From: Nymphalis io
Lineage: Eukaryota > Arthropoda > Insecta > Lepidoptera > Nymphalidae
NCBI RefSeq assembly: GCF_905147045.1
Contig: NC_065907.1
Location: 186,001 to 250,000 of the forward strand
Length of the DNA: 64,000 bases
Reading direction: 5' to 3'
In this document: positions 35,948 to 50,387 of the stretch, in pieces
Position numbering within the stretch: the stretch's first letter is position 1
Layout of the letters: each line of letters starts with the position of its first letter
Made by a program: the position numbers and the translations under genes
Notes under the pieces: generated by a model
Seen by the model: the letters and a program-made list of their open reading frames with translations, nothing else
Databases searched by the model: none
Told to the model about the DNA's origin: nothing

Positions 35948-36524
35948 GATCAAATTGTAGTCTATTTAATATTAATGAAATGTTTTAAGACAACCTTGGC
36001 AAATTTATTATATGTTTTAGAAAGTTTTAAGTGTGTCCGTTTTTATCTCTAGTAAGATTTACGAGCGCGCCATGTTCTCATTTAGTCTATATATTTCCTT
36101 ATTATATTTATTTGTATTAATAACTTGATTCATTTTCCTCTTAGTATATCAAAGGTTGGCTGGAAGAGATGGACTGGATGGCTGGACTTATTGTAATAAA
36201 TCCATTTTTGTAAACTCCTATTCTATTTATAGTTAAGTTTACTATCTGTATGATTATGAACAGATTGTTAATCAATTTATTTGTACTGCACAATACAATA
36301 CACATAAATGTTTAATTTCATTTTTATTTCTATTTCGTAATGCTAGAAGTGCAAAACTAAGAATACTAGAATTGTTGTTACGAACGGACCGACAATCTTA
36401 TATTTAGTTTTTTTTTTTCAAAGTAGACGACGTTCATAACACTGACAATGTTAGAAGTAAGAACCAATCCTTATATCGAAATCATAAATATTCCGCCAAC
36501 CATGGAATCTATGATATCTTGTGA

Positions 36525-36600
36525 CTGTAATAACACTGGGTCACTCACCCTCACAATACAGAGTATTGATGTTTGGCGGTACAGGGCGGTATATATAATA
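36525..36600 (-). mobile_element. LINE 3'-region fragment (type L1b), short
   Basis: GGGTCACTCACCCTCACAA, ACAGAGTATTGATGTTTGG and GGCGGTACAGG match the middle of the L1b repeat in reverse. Confidence 0.5.
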
Positions 36601-37161
36601 TATAATGATACATTACCCGGTGCAACTACCACAACTTAAGTACATGATATTTAGTGTGTTACTTAGGGTTGTGACGTGTGTATCAAGAGACGCGATAGGG
36701 ATGAGGTACGAAAAATAAAATAATCGCTCCAAGCTTCCGTTTCAATGAATTGGATAAGTCTTTAGGGCTAGGCTTAGGTAAACACATTTTTTAAAAATTC
36801 CGCAGTCTGTACTTGAGTTGCCATTAAGCAGGCTTCAATTAATTATTAAATATAATATTATTAGTAAAGCGTTTACTCTGATTCTGAATATATATCTGAC
36901 AAAAATACATAGATTGAATAACAACTAATTATATGTAACTTATGCAAATTGTGTTTTCTTACTACTGAGTTCCTTGCCAGCTCTTCTCGGTAGAATCCAA
37001 TGCCCAACCGGCGGTAACGCTCGACGATTCAAAATAACTTAAAAGTTTACTTGAAAAAAATAATTTTTGAACACTTATCGTCACGTGATCCATTCTGCGA
37101 TGCCGTCCCACAAAACATAAACATTTCCTTCTATCAACGATATTTAAAATCAATGCAAATA

Positions 37162-37533
37162 ATAATAATAATGTTCTCCAGACAGATTTCGGCCACGGCG
37201 GCCAATCTCGAGAGATTAGCCAACTACGCAGGAGATATTATAGTGCACAAGTGTGTGCACTTTCTATTCCCTAACTCTCATAATCCGATGAAACGGCAAT
37301 CTGACACGACCGGAAAGAGTTCAGTTCAGGCGCAGGACCAACGGCTTTACCTGCTTTCCGAGGCACGGGAGTGAACACGCTTTCAACTTCCAGACTCCGG
37401 GCTGCTACTAAGAATTTACTGATAGAAAAACCCAATAACCTTTTATTGGCCCGACCTGGGAATTGAACCCAGGATCTCCGGGTCTGCGGCCTTACATCAA
37501 GCCACTAGACCAACGAGGCAGTCAATCAGTCAG
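37162..37533 (-). mobile_element. SINE-B, full length with target duplication
   Basis: A second SINE family. Read in reverse it starts with a tRNA-like head (CGTTGGTCTAGTGGCTTGAT; B-box GGGTTCAATTCCC), continues through AACCTTTTATTGG (inverted) and a CAACTTCCAGACTCCGGGC block, and ends with an AAT-repeat tail. A 12-bp target duplication TCAATGCAAATA lies at 37150-37161 and 37534-37545. The short reading frames across it are not genes. Confidence 0.9.
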
Positions 37534-38112
37534 TCAATGCAAATATCAATATAGTCAGACGGAAAATTGGTTCATATTTACTTGATCGTCCGTTGGCCGA
37601 AGGTCTCGTAGAGTCATTAAACGGAACATGTTTACAGTTCACACACGAGCGGACGGTGCTAACGTGAGAGGGACTCACTACACTTACATGAATATTTTTC
37701 GACCAATAAATGTAATAATAGCTTTTGTACCCCACTCTATGGATCTATAAGGTTTTTAGTATGACTTCATTGGCGTTTACTGCATAATTTTTATATTTTT
37801 AATAGATAAGTAAATGTACTGTACATTTACACTTTTAATAGTCGTTGTCTCAACTCTGAACTCGGTTACTTTATTCAAGATAAAATAGTTTTGCTTACGT
37901 CTAGTAAGTAGAATTGGTAACGAGGCGTCATTCCGAAGCTTTAAACTACAACATTAATCAACGATCATTATTGATAACAAATTGATACGATTTTAGTAGC
38001 ATTTATATTTATTGTAAGTTCTATGTTTCTTCTATACAAATAAGTGTGCGGAGTAATCTTTAAAACGGCTAAAATTACAAATTATTATTTTTCATCTAAT
38101 AAGTAAATGCCT

Positions 38113-38148
38113 AATTGAAATATATAATATAACTTATATATTTCAATT
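38113..38148. repeat. 15-bp inverted repeat, 6-nt loop
   Basis: AATTGAAATATATAA (38113-38127) pairs with TTATATATTTCAATT (38134-38148). The second arm's core ATATATTTCAATT recurs about 60 bp further right. Confidence 0.85.
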
Positions 38149-39559
38149 AAGCACTTAAATATAGTACATAATTATTTGTCATCTTATATGTAAACAACAT
38201 ATATATTTCAATTTAATTAAGGAGTCATTACAATAACTCAGTATATCCATTTTCTTTAATTAATAGAATAATAATAATAACACTCGTATCATATATACGA
38301 AAAAGTTGTGTGTGTTGTGAATATTAGAATCGCTTTTTTTTATATAATTTACATAATCATCAAAGATTCAATCTAAGCGCTATCGTGAAATATTTTTATA
38401 TACAATTTGATAAAAGATATAAATATTACATTTAAGTTAAAAAGTTTCTATTTAAAAGTGCGATAAGGTATATCGATATGGATATTAATATCCATAGAGA
38501 AAATAAGACTATAAAAGATAACAAACACATATGTTAATTTTAATTAGAATTTTAGTTAAACTCGACGCAGTGACATATTGCGTTATATGAAAAACGAAAG
38601 TAATAAACCGTATTTCCTAAACCAACCTGTCAAGTCCGCGAAAATGACAGCCCGTTACGAACGAATTGTCACTTCCAAATAGTTATTAACGATTACATTG
38701 TTCGATATATGGCGAAACGAATCGTTACACGAACTATGGTCGCATTACGCACCAGTGCGTGTGTAGTCTCCGTTTAAGTGCGGAGATTTGCGAACAAATA
38801 TGTCTCTTACCATAACTTCAGCGTTAATTCATTACGGTAATCGATCAACTTGTCACTCAGGGATTACCGATACCGATAAAAATGGTACTTCATCAATTAA
38901 GATGCCATGCGACTATCATAATTAAGTATTTACTATAAGGGATATAGTTCTCTGTGTAATTTTAACAGTTTTTTTTAAATTATTTTGTCATCGTGTAGGA
39001 CATCAGTAACGAAGAGACTGCGTTTGCATTGTCTTTGGTTATAAATAAATTAGGAACTCCTTGCTAGTGGCAATAATTGTGCGTATTGAACTTTCACATT
39101 TTATAATGAAAACTGCTATCGAGATGAGTTTCAAAAGTATCTACTTAGTGAGTTTTAATATGTTCCCAGAGATTTGAAATCAGTAACAAACAGATCACCA
39201 TTAGTTTTATTATTATAATATTTATTTATTTTTGTTAAACATACAGCATAATATAATACACATACATTTGATAACAAAATAAGTCACACATAGGCCAACA
39301 AAGTTTCCACTTTTACATTGAAACATGGAGTGAACCTAACAAGAACAGTAATTTAAAAGGCAAAAAAAACAGTACGAATATTAATAACAAACAGAGTTTT
39401 TTTAGGCTTCTAGGAACTTAAAAACTTTATATAAAAATTAATAATAATTGTCACAAATATATATTGTAATGATAAGCAATGTTCAAAGGTGTAACATATT
39501 AACTAGTGTTAACATTCCTGCTTATTAAACCAATTGAAGAATGTTTTCTTTTGTTTCAG

Positions 39560-39603
39560 GTAAGCAGGTTACTAAAGAGGAAATATTCACAGCAGTTAAA
39601 TGA
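39560..39603 (+). other. Possible exon start behind a strong acceptor
   Basis: TTTTCTTTTGTTTCAG ending at 39559 is among the best acceptors in the window. One frame reads KQVTKEEIFTAVK and stops at 39601-39603; another has ATGATGGCTG at 39600-39609 opening 25 codons. It could be a terminal or a 5' UTR exon. No partner exon was found. Confidence 0.2.
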
Positions 39604-40544
39604 TGGCTGATTATAATACGAATAACACTCGCGCATTTAAAGTGAAAGTTATTGGCATTTATTTAATTAACTATTAAATTTTAACAAGAACCTGCAACGA
39701 ACGAACAGCCGATACGATAACTGAACAAGACACGACACGCTTAATCCCATTAATGTTAACTACAGAACTATTGGAGAAATCGCCTGCACACTTGTAGTAA
39801 CTGTTTTATGGAGGAATGCAATCGATTCCAATAAACGAAAAAAACTGACTTATACTAAATAAAAACAAGAAAGTATTTTATACTTTTATGTTTATAAATT
39901 AAATAGTATATTAATATATACTTCCTATTCCATACAGCATATATAAATATAATAGTTTATAGTTGACTAGATATTTCACGCGAGAAAAAGAGCGTATCTA
40001 GTGAGTTTCTTGGCAGTTTCTCTCATTTCGAGCCGATAGCAGATATATTTAATTTGATCCTGTAACATAACGATTTATAAGTTATAAGGCTTAAAATGAG
40101 AAGCTTACTTCAATATAGATATTATTCGTAACTTATTACATGACAACCTTGCAAACGAAAACCTTGGAAATGGGAAAAAAATATATTAGCTGTAAACAAT
40201 CATAAAATACAAACAAGAAAATACACATAAATACATATGTTTTGATATTAATGTATAATGGTAACTGTTTCCGTTCCCCGTTTCGTACCATGACATTCGG
40301 TTTGATGATATTCGTTACAGTTGTTGCAGCCAATCACAGAATGCGATTGACTTTTCAGAGTCAAGAGTGAACGGATCACTAATCTTAATGTCCGAGATTT
40401 GAAACTAGAACCTCGAGATCAGCAACCGTCTAAGGTAGCCATGAGTATTGTTTACTATTCCTCTAAAATAGTCGTAAACAAACACTTCTTATCTCACATT
40501 TTCTTTCAATTTAAGAATGTAGTAATTCAAGGAGGACGGGCCAT

Positions 40545-40800
40545 TGGCGTGGTTGGTAAATACTTGCCTTTCACGCCGAAGGTTGTGGGTTCGATTCCCA
40601 CCCAGAACAGACATTTGTGTGCATGAACATTTCTGTTTGTCCTGATTCTGGGTGTAATTATCTATATAATTTTGTATTTACAAAAGAAAAGTAGTATGTG
40701 CAGTATATCAGTTGTCTGGTTTCCATCGTACAAGCTCTTCTTAGTTTGGGATCAGATGGCCATGTGTGAATAATGTCCTAGGACATTAAGGATATACCAG
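40545..40800 (+). mobile_element. SINE-C, another tRNA-derived SINE
   Basis: A different tRNA-like head: TGGCGTGGTTGGTAAATAC (A-box type), CTTTCACGCCGAAGG (anticodon-arm region) and GTGGGTTCGATTCCCACC (B-box at 40587-40599), then a body unlike SINE-A or SINE-B (TCTGTTTGTCCTGATTCTGG, TCAGTTGTCTGGTTTCC, GATCAGATGGCCATGTG). The acceptor stem does not fold as a working tRNA and the body argues for a SINE. The short frame 40399-40626 crosses it and is not a gene. Confidence 0.75.
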
Positions 40801-43800
40801 ATACATCCGATGATAACTAAGAAATAACCCAACATTAATATTTGTAATATCATTAATTTCTCTCATAATCGTATGAGTAAATAGATTACGAATTATCACG
40901 TAATTATAACCCGCGTGTGCGCGTGTGCGACTAGACTCATGAGATGAATTAGCATCGAGACGAAGATGTGCTCTTTAATATTCATCACTTCGAAATTCCT
41001 GTGCGGTCGGAGAGTATTAAGTCGAACGATACTTTACCAATATACATAACATCAATATTACTCGTTTTATTTCTTTATTCAATTACAAAACAAACATACT
41101 AGCTATTAAACTATTATTTATTAAATTTAAAATATTCAATATCATGATTTTTAGCTTAATATTTGTTTTTCTTTTTTATTAAGATATTGCAAAATGTATT
41201 ATGTATTTTTAGTAATGTTATTTTTCTAAGAAAAGCTATTGAGATTAAACTGACTGAACTATTAGACCAGCTTGCCAATTGGCTTCACTCGAGGTGGATA
41301 TCCGATATTTTGGTACATGGAAGTGATTTAGTGTAATATACATTTTTAAAACAATTAACGACAGGGCAATATTGCCTTAGCTTATTCTACCTATACTGTT
41401 TTTGAAATAAAAATATTAAGTTGATTTGTATTTAGGAAGACGAGCAAAGAGCCAATCAGGCCCATAGACTCTGGCACTGTAAAAAGTATAATAGACTTAC
41501 ACCGTCAATGTGCGGCCCACGAGCAAACATTATATCCTAATAACAAGTTATTACACTAGCTTACCTACCCTTCAAATTGGAACATAATATATAATAATTA
41601 GTTAATTGGCAACCCCGGCTACTAGAAGCCCTGCGACCCAAAATGCTATGTTCCAGTATCACTCGCTATGTTACTCCTGAAACGTTTTATTGTGTAACAT
41701 GGCATCTGTACTAATTCGGTACGTAGCGCTGTGAACAACCTGTATTTCCATATCGCCATGACAAAAAGTAACATTAATCAAATGCTATTCCTGTCATATG
41801 TCATGTCGTATCGTCGCCGTGCCGTCGTCGCCTAATCTAAATATACCCACGCCTATTTCAATGCTGTCGGTAATTTAGCATTGCGATACAAATTTGAATA
41901 ATCTGCCATTAAAGTTGCATGAGAGTACAATTTAGTGCATCGATTCGTTAGGATTTACGCTCGCGCTGTTTGTCTAGACTCTAGGTCATCCGACAGGTCC
42001 TGTGTCTTGCTGTAATTGGATTTATATCGCTCGGCTATTGATTGTCGGTAATATGAGAAACCATTCGAGGGTCTCGCTCTTAACTCAATACTCGTCTTTA
42101 ACCTTTCTATTCCTCACTGAGCCTCAATACTATTGCTTCTTATCTTATACGTTCAAAGAGACGCGTTGTCTTCTCATATAAAAATCGGATCTGCTTTTCT
42201 TATACGTTTGAGAGGCAAACCACATAAATATACTAGATCTAGAAAGATTGGTAAAAAAATGTGTAGATAGAGGAACGCTGTATAATTTTAAAGATTAAAC
42301 AGTGGAGCAGCAACCATAAATATCGACCAATCTGAATGCATATGAAACGGGTGCCACAAGTATGTTCATACCACAAGAGGAGTAAGGACAAATCACATTT
42401 AAGATTAAATCGATGCGATACCTATGTCGAGATTTTGAATCTATCTATCACATTTATTATGGATTCGCGAAAAAATTTCTTTTTAATGTCATCGAAATTA
42501 TTATCGGAACTTTGAAAGTAAAATTAAAAAGAATATAAGTAATAATAAGTTAAATGGAATAGTGTTGTTTTATAAATAAAGATACATATATAAATCAAGA
42601 AGTTATTGTAGTGCATAATTTAGCAGAGCTAATAATAGCAAATCGCATGAAATACGTAATCTAAGGTTTGTTTATTTCTACTTCGTCTTCGATTGACATA
42701 AGGTAAGTCGAATTTTAACGCAAGTGAACCCAAGATTCAAGAAATCGCAGACCACAGCTTGTTCTTTATTGGGGATTCATGACAAACATACAACACTGGT
42801 ACATATTAACCACACATATATATATTAATTTTTTGTAAAAAAAAATTACAAAAAGATTTTTTTTACAAATAATTAAATGTCCCAAAGATGGTCTCCGTAC
42901 AAAAGGTAACTGCTATAATCCTATTAATCAAATTCATAAAAAAAACAAACTGCGTAAATAAGAGGTACCCAAATAGGTCGAAATTTATGTTAATTTAGCC
43001 ATCAAGTCTATAGGATTCCATAGAATTATCCCTAACGTGCGATTAGTATTTTTTGCGCGCCCCATCACGGTGTGTTTGTTTTGAGTAATATTAGAGATCC
43101 TCAAATTTTAAACGAAATTTATAAGTGCACTAGCGTTTCCCATAACTTTGCCTACTCATCAATATTTGTCTTGTCTCCGCCGTCTCTCACGGTCCTGCGC
43201 TAGCCTTAACCAGGTTAAACCGGGTAAGCTATTTCTAGATTATAAATATTTGAGTAACTGTATAATAATATTAGTTAGTAATTAAAAAAACTGTTGCTTT
43301 AGCTAAAAGCTAAGCTAAACTCGACTCAATTGTGAGACAATGTATATGACATTTCTTCTTCTCTGTATTCCTATAAATTATATCTTTATAAATTTCCACC
43401 GGAACAATTGAACATAAAACATAAACACACTTCCTCAATTGCTGTCAAAAGTATTTTCAGTAACCGGAAACTGGAAATAACTCAACAGGCTTCTACATTT
43501 AATTGTTGAGAAACTACCGAATGATATTCTTTACGGGAAAACTGATAATAAACAAAAATACATTGATTACTAAACGCTTACAAGAAAAAATAAATTTGTT
43601 CAAATACAAATAGAGTGGCTTCATTTACATGATGAAAGCTAATACGATCCTTGCCAGTCGGAAAATATTCCACCGAAGTTTTTTTTATTTATTGCACCGA
43701 TTATGTAGACCGAGTTTGGTCTGTTGATGGCTCTATCGCCTAAATTGGTACGTTGCCTAATTGTAGCTCATTTACATCTTTTATTCATGCGTCGGTTTAA

Positions 43801-45603
43801 ATAAATAATAATCTTCATCATTCTTTTGCTAAATAAATATGTTCTCGTTGGGTGGTTTGGCGGTTCGATTAATCTATATTTTTTTGCCATTCCACTAGAT
43901 CTAAATGTTTTTGTATTTAAAATTTGTAAATATATATTTTTTAACAATGTTAAATATTTCACGTCTTAAGCGTGTTGGACACACGCTTGAGACAGGTGCA
44001 TAGTGCACGGTGACAATCTTTTCTCCATAGAAAAACTCAATAACTCTTAATGACCCGGTCCAGAGCTTAACCCTCCCGGGGTTATAGAGATAGAAAATAA
44101 ATGACTATATTAAATAAAAAACCTTATATAAATAAAAACCTAAAACATATTTGGTTGGGAACTATTTATGGGTTGTTACTTGAATGATATTTTACTTTAT
44201 TATATGTTTTTAACACACGTCGGTATGAATCGAGACTCAAGAACGAAGTCGAAATTTGTTTAAAGAAAATAAATTAAAATGACAACAGTGACACGAGTTG
44301 CGAACAACCGCTAGTGTTGACGTGTCCGGTAACCGACTCATCCATCCTCATTAATTATGCTATTAGCGTTTTTTACAAAACTTATTAGTAATGGAGTAGG
44401 CATAACTATCAAAGAAGCAAAAAATTGGAATAACCGACGCGCTAATATAGTTAACAATGGTTAATCTCGTAAAGCAAAAAAATAATACGTAAAACTTAAT
44501 TTGGAAGAATATTCCAATTAGCTGTTTCGCTCGGGGCGTTACGAGTCTCCGAATGGCGTGCGTAGTTTGAATTCTTGCTTTACGTTTCATGGATTTAAAT
44601 CAATTTGTCCGTGAACTCCATTTTTACGAGGTCGTAAATCTTTATGAATATAAATTTGATTTTTAATAGATGGGTCCTTGACGGTAAGATGAATTCTATC
44701 ATGAGTTACGGCGATTTGTTAAATTTTACTAGAATTATGATTTATGAAAATTTTCAATCTGTTCGATAATTATACACTTTTAGTATAACTTCTAATATAA
44801 TATTGTAATTATTTTTATTATGTGTTTGCCAATTTATTTTCATTTAATAGTCTTATATATGCAAGATATTTTGAATTGTTATTTTATAACTATTAATTAT
44901 ATTTAAAGTTGCCAGGTTAGATTCTACCGAAAATAACCGGACGATTAATTCGATAATTCCTACATAGGTAAGTAAATTAAATACGATTAAATTATTATGA
45001 ATCCTATGAAAATCAACGAACGCATAAAATACCTATCATATTAATTATTAGATACTTAAATCAGAAAAAACGATGCTTGCGATACTTCCAGTGAGTATAC
45101 GTCTTCGTAATTTCCAATTATGTGAGTTTTTGCTCCAGTTTTCCCTAGAGGCTGATAGTTAATACATTGCAAACAAATCGTGTGTCACAGTAACTTGATA
45201 AATGATAAATGGAGAGGAGTAATGGGCTGGTGGGTGATTCGATCTCAGCTAAGTGTCAAAATTATATTAGATACCCTCCTTTGAGAGTGCGTTTAGTTTT
45301 CCTCCGTCGTATAATCTATCGCTGCTGCCATTTCTCGGAGTGACTGTCGCAACCTATTTGTGCATTTATCAATTATTGATTGATTTACATTTTTCCTGAG
45401 TTTGACATCTTGAAATAACTTTTCGCGCCCATGATAGAGACAATTACGAGATAACTTTAGGATGCAAGTTTTCAAAATTAGAAAAAGAGATAGGGACTCG
45501 AGACGACTGAATCGGCAGATTGGAAAATTTTATTATTATAATAATAAAATATAGCAACAAAGTATATTCACATCAATTACAAAACGTAAATGTAAAAAAA
45601 ACC

Positions 45604-45803
45604 CTTTTTTTAACGCTGGAAAAACGCATTACGCGTTTCCCCCACGGGAACAGGGGGGGGGGGGGGTACGGGAACAGCGGGCTCGCCGGTGTCCAAGGCG
45701 CCGAGTGCACCCCGAACATCGGAATACCCAATAAAAACCAGCGGTACCCTTTCCGTCTTAACGAGGAGCGCCACGGGATCGCTTTCGCATGCTACCGTGG
45801 CGC
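45604..45803 (+). mobile_element. GC-rich retroposed fragment with target duplication
   Basis: About 200 bp much richer in GC than its surroundings, flanked by AAATGTAAAAAAAACC (45588-45603) and the same string with two extra A (45804-45821), so it entered as an insertion. It contains GCATTACGCGTTTCCCCCAC, a 14-G run (45653-45666) and CGGGCTCGCCGGTGTCC. I read it as the 3' end of an unidentified lepidopteran non-LTR element. A 108-codon frame here is not convincing as a gene. Confidence 0.65.
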
Positions 45804-45821
45804 AAATGTAAAAAAAAAACC

Positions 45822-48800
45822 TGCCCATATATATATGTATATATAATACAAAGTGAAATCTATTATTAAATTCGCAAGTGTCTTCGCGATGCTGCTTAAA
45901 TGATCTGTCAAAGATGTAGAGGCCTATATATATAATATTGATATATATATCAATATATAAAACAAGTTCGAGATAATATCATATACTTTATTCAGAAAAG
46001 AAGCGAATCTTTATTATGTGCGATGGAAAATATTTCAATGACCATTAATACCATAAAATTAATAAATTTAGGAGGATCTAATGAGGCACTGGCCGACACT
46101 GGCCGACAATGGCTCGTTTGGAATGTTTTACGATCAGCGTTAAATTCGCATTGACAGCGCCAATAACAACTATTCGGTGATGGGCGCTGATTGAGATTTA
46201 TGTCTCGGAATCTAAACTGAAGTGTCGGTATGTGTGTTTGTTTGAATTATTCTATTACTAAAATAACCATTAAAATGTTGACTTATGTATTAGTTTTAAC
46301 ACCGAATACTTTACTCATGTATTTTTTTTTATTACACACTCTTCTTAAACTAATAAATAACAATTTATCATTTTGATTTTTTTTTTATGTATATACCATT
46401 TATTTTGTTGCATATTATATATTGTCTTTATAATAAAGAGTTTAACAAGAGCAACCACAAGGAATTTAAATTTCAAGCAATGCTTTAGTTTATCTTAACT
46501 ATTTTGTTATCTTAGTTAATGTAAAATTAATAACTACTACTATTAACATTTTGTGACCCCTGATCGTTCTGTGCGGTGGTCGCCCGCGTGACATCTGGAG
46601 ACGCCTGATCTAAACTCTCAACTTTTCAATCCTTTTAATTCAGCGACACTTGCTCCTAATATTTTCATTGGATCATCGCATTACACCGTACCAATAATAA
46701 TTTATAGTATATTTCACTGAACTACTACTACTCACTTCAATTACGATGAAAACAGCTTTAAAATTAATTGTGTAATTTGAAAGATGTAACCTAGCAAACG
46801 TACAAACGCGAAAAGTGACTGTGATTAATCCTAATAAACGATATTGTTATAGTGAAAACCAACATTGATCTATTACGATAACCTTATCACTAAGAACTAC
46901 TTAAAAGCTTGAACAATGTAAGTAAGATAACTTTATTGGTTCGATTACAATGAGTACTCGTCGCTTAGTCTTATGCAACTAACATTTAGCGATCTCCTTC
47001 GTTGTTTTGTAAACTGTTGCCGAGATATAATTATGACTACCGCATAGAATTTATCAAATGACAAAACCCATGTTCTTGTACGGAGCCAGAAACTAGAATG
47101 CCCGAACACGGCTGAGGCATTAAGATAACGAGGCGTGGATTTATTAATCAGGATATGATAGACGCCACATCATAATACCTAAGGTGAACCTAGAAGTAAC
47201 AATAGGACTTCGTTTTGTTAAAACCACTTTTACAAGTCATGAAGATAAGATCTGCCCAAGTACTTGAGGTCAGCTTCAACAGCTTCTTACTTATCTAGTC
47301 TAGAAATGAGATCACCATATTACTTAACTTTGATTTGACTTTGTTTCTATACAGTGTGTATGCAAAATTATATTGTGATATATAACAAATAAATAAATAA
47401 ATAACACTTATTTTTATTTAAAGTTATATATATACAGTAAATTTTGAATCTTTTCAAATCTTGTGATACATTTTAATTGTCCAATAAAATTTAATTAACC
47501 ATCAAGCGTACTCGTAGCGTTTATTTGATATACTATGTAAGCTTTATATAAGATACTAAAGCGATCTCCTCATTTCCACCAAGTCGTCGTCGTCAGTCTT
47601 ACGGGGGTGCCTTCCTAAAAGCATTATCGTGACAGATGATGGCCGTGATCGCCTGTGAGGGATGACTTGTTAATTTATCAAAATAAAGCAATAGATTCCA
47701 GCTTGAAACTCCTCTAACCAGTCTGGGCTGAGTTAAACTAACAATTTCAAATATAGTAAATACTGAAATATTATCGTTTTATATATATATATAATGCTGT
47801 GATCTTTTATAAACAATAAACCTGTTTCAGAAGTCGGGCTGGGCAGCTAGTTTATATGATAAAAATATAATGACGGTGTTTACTATTCAGATTTAAATGC
47901 AAAATACATAAATAAGGAAAATCTCCAAAAAAATTGTTAAGATTTGATCGTTCGATTCGGCAAATATTTTTTGCATAGACAATGCGATTCAGGCTATTTA
48001 TAAATCACACTGTGAGGTCTATCAGGTGTCGCATAAATCTAAAACGGACACACGGCGAGCGATCCGAAAATCCACGCTAATAATCGTAAGACGAATGGCG
48101 ACCAAGGCGTTTCCAGAAACTATCGAGCCTGGTAACCGTTATTCGTGTTGCTTGTTGGAACTGTGTGGTCTCCCGCCCACAGCCGTCACAGATGATATAT
48201 AGAGCACCAGGATCCTTAATTAGCGGTTCGCGTGGACGGCTCATTAGCAACAGATAAAATAACTGATTTCGTTTCTCGATTGTAAAACGGATTATGTGTT
48301 GCCAATAACGTAGATTATCTTGATGTTATTTATTGAGGAGTTTGGAGAAAGTATTTGGACAAATTTGAATATTGAGCCTAATAATAATTACACTACAACT
48401 CGCAATACTTTATTATATTAATATTTATTTAGTTACGTCCAATAACATTGTACGTTTTCTGTATTAGTCTTGTATGTGCACAACATTGATCGTGTTTAGA
48501 AAGCAGGAAGGAATCCCGTGACGAGTCAGCTGGTGTAAAGGTCACCTTGGCTCGCACTCATTGTAAGAACAACACGGAAATAAAGCACGAGAGTCGTACT
48601 GAGAGGCGAAGGACTGATTCTTTAAGCTAGACTAGATATATATATATATTATACAAAGAGTTATATTTATATGTTAATATTTATATAATACAAAGAGTTT
48701 TTGATTAATAGAACTTCCTTTAATTCTACTTCCAAAGTGACGATAGTGATTTCATTCAAAACGCCGTTTTTGGATGAACCAACAATGAATATCAGATTAT

Positions 48801-50387
48801 TAAGATCACGACCACAAAAGTTCAAAAAACGAATGGAGAACGAATTAACTTCGATATTTAAAAATATATTATTTTAGTTTTGTAACATGTTTTTGATATT
48901 TTTAATACATATTTGTTTATTAATTTGTAAATAATATATAATAGATAACATAAACATCCGATAACTAGTGATGGTTATTATTATCTATGTTAATTTAACC
49001 AAAAAAAAAACTTACTTTTAACATAGAAAAACTCGATTTAGTTATAATAACATATTATTATTCATTCATTTAACGATTCATTCGGTAATTTATAAATTCA
49101 CTAGTTAAACTCAAATATCATGTCAATTCAATGTCCAAGTTATTTGTTTGTCTTTTTCCAATTTGTCATCGAAATAGACTCGTGAACAATCTACTCTGAC
49201 CTATCAATGGAATATAATCTTCGAGAGCAATTCCGTAACAGCCTGTGAATGTCCCACTGCTGGGCTAAAGGCCTCCTCTCCTCTTTTTGAGGAGAAGGTT
49301 TGGAGCTTATTCCACCACGCTGCTCCAATGCGGATTGGTAGAATTCACATGTGGCAGAATTTCAGTGAAATTAGACACATGCAGGTTTCCTCACGATGTT
49401 TTCCTTCACCGTAAAGCACAAGATGAATTATAATCACAAATTAAGCACATGAAAATTCAGTGGTGCTTGCCCGGGTTTGAACCCACGATCATCGGTTAAG
49501 ATTCACGCGTTCTTACCACTGGGCCATCTCGCCATTAATGAGATAAAATAAATTTAACACAATATTAAAGTGATCGAACTCAGCGTGTTCCAACGGAAAG
49601 TAAAACTCCCATAGAGTTATAAAATCATTTATTAGATACAAGTTTATTTAAAATTAACATAGTAATGTAATGGTTTCACGTGTGTTCTTCGATATCAACG
49701 AGCTGTAATTACGCCCCGGGGGATGATTTGACACGCTGCATACAAAGATGAAACAAAAAATATAAAAGGTGATGTCTCAATCATTTATTAACACAATACA
49801 AGCGCATTCAGAGCTCCATAAACGTCATATTTGTATGTCTCTCGTTTGGGGTACGATGTGTAATAACTTCTAGTGGTCTTTAGTTTATCTTTAAATTATC
49901 TTGAGGTTTTTTTTAACATTTTTTAGAGTAGTGTTGAATGTGGCTTGTGTTTAATCTAACTGTTCCCCGCGAGTCCGTCCGCGTCGAATAGATTTTTACC
50001 GGAACTGCCATTTTAATTTCGGTTATGTTGTGTAGTTGCGATGAAGTAATAAAAAACAGACTGAGTTACTTTCGCATTTAAACTATTAGTCTAATTATAT
50101 TATCTAAAAATACAGACAATTGTACGCATTACATTTAGATAAATACTTCTACAGATTTCAGTAGATATCTTTCAAATATACGGTGACTTGGTTAGGTGGT
50201 AGCTGGTTTCACCCACACTAAACACTCAGTAAAGATTGCGCAAATAACTTCACTTAGTGCTGCGACACGAACTAAATATATAATGATTATATTTTAGATG
50301 TTAAATCAAAAGTTGGAGACCACTCGTTACACCGTCCTTTATATACCTGTAAATACATAAGCATACTACGCCGTCAAACGAACGACC
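45822..50387. other. Non-coding stretch
   Basis: One SINE-A at 49232. GC-richer patches at 46.08-46.20 kb (with the duplicated decamer ACTGGCCGAC), 47.57-47.68 kb and 48.0-48.25 kb lack open frames and may be conserved regulatory DNA. Confidence 0.45.
49232..49531 (-). mobile_element. SINE-A, full length, little diverged
   Basis: Reverse copy from the inverted tail (GTAACAGCCTGTGAATG) to the inverted head (CCACTGGGCCATCTCG), with intact A- and B-box regions. It is one of the youngest-looking copies here. Target duplication not clear. Confidence 0.9.

Larger units (their letters stand above)
29667..37149. other. Non-coding stretch
   Basis: SINE-A, SINE-B and LINE remnants, the palindrome at 31923 and the TA tract at 33579. 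Frames here are short and fall in repeats. Confidence 0.5.
37546..45587. other. Non-coding stretch
   Basis: Few repeats beyond SINE-C and the hairpin at 38113; only the acceptor-like site at 39559 suggests an exon. This is the least cluttered part of the window. Confidence 0.5.

Noticed and set aside
37051..37374. 107-codon frame on the plus strand
   Set aside because: Its second half is reverse-strand SINE-B and the first half has no coding character.
40541..40620. Apparent tRNA gene with good A- and B-box
   Set aside because: No pairing acceptor stem, and the sequence runs into a SINE-type body.
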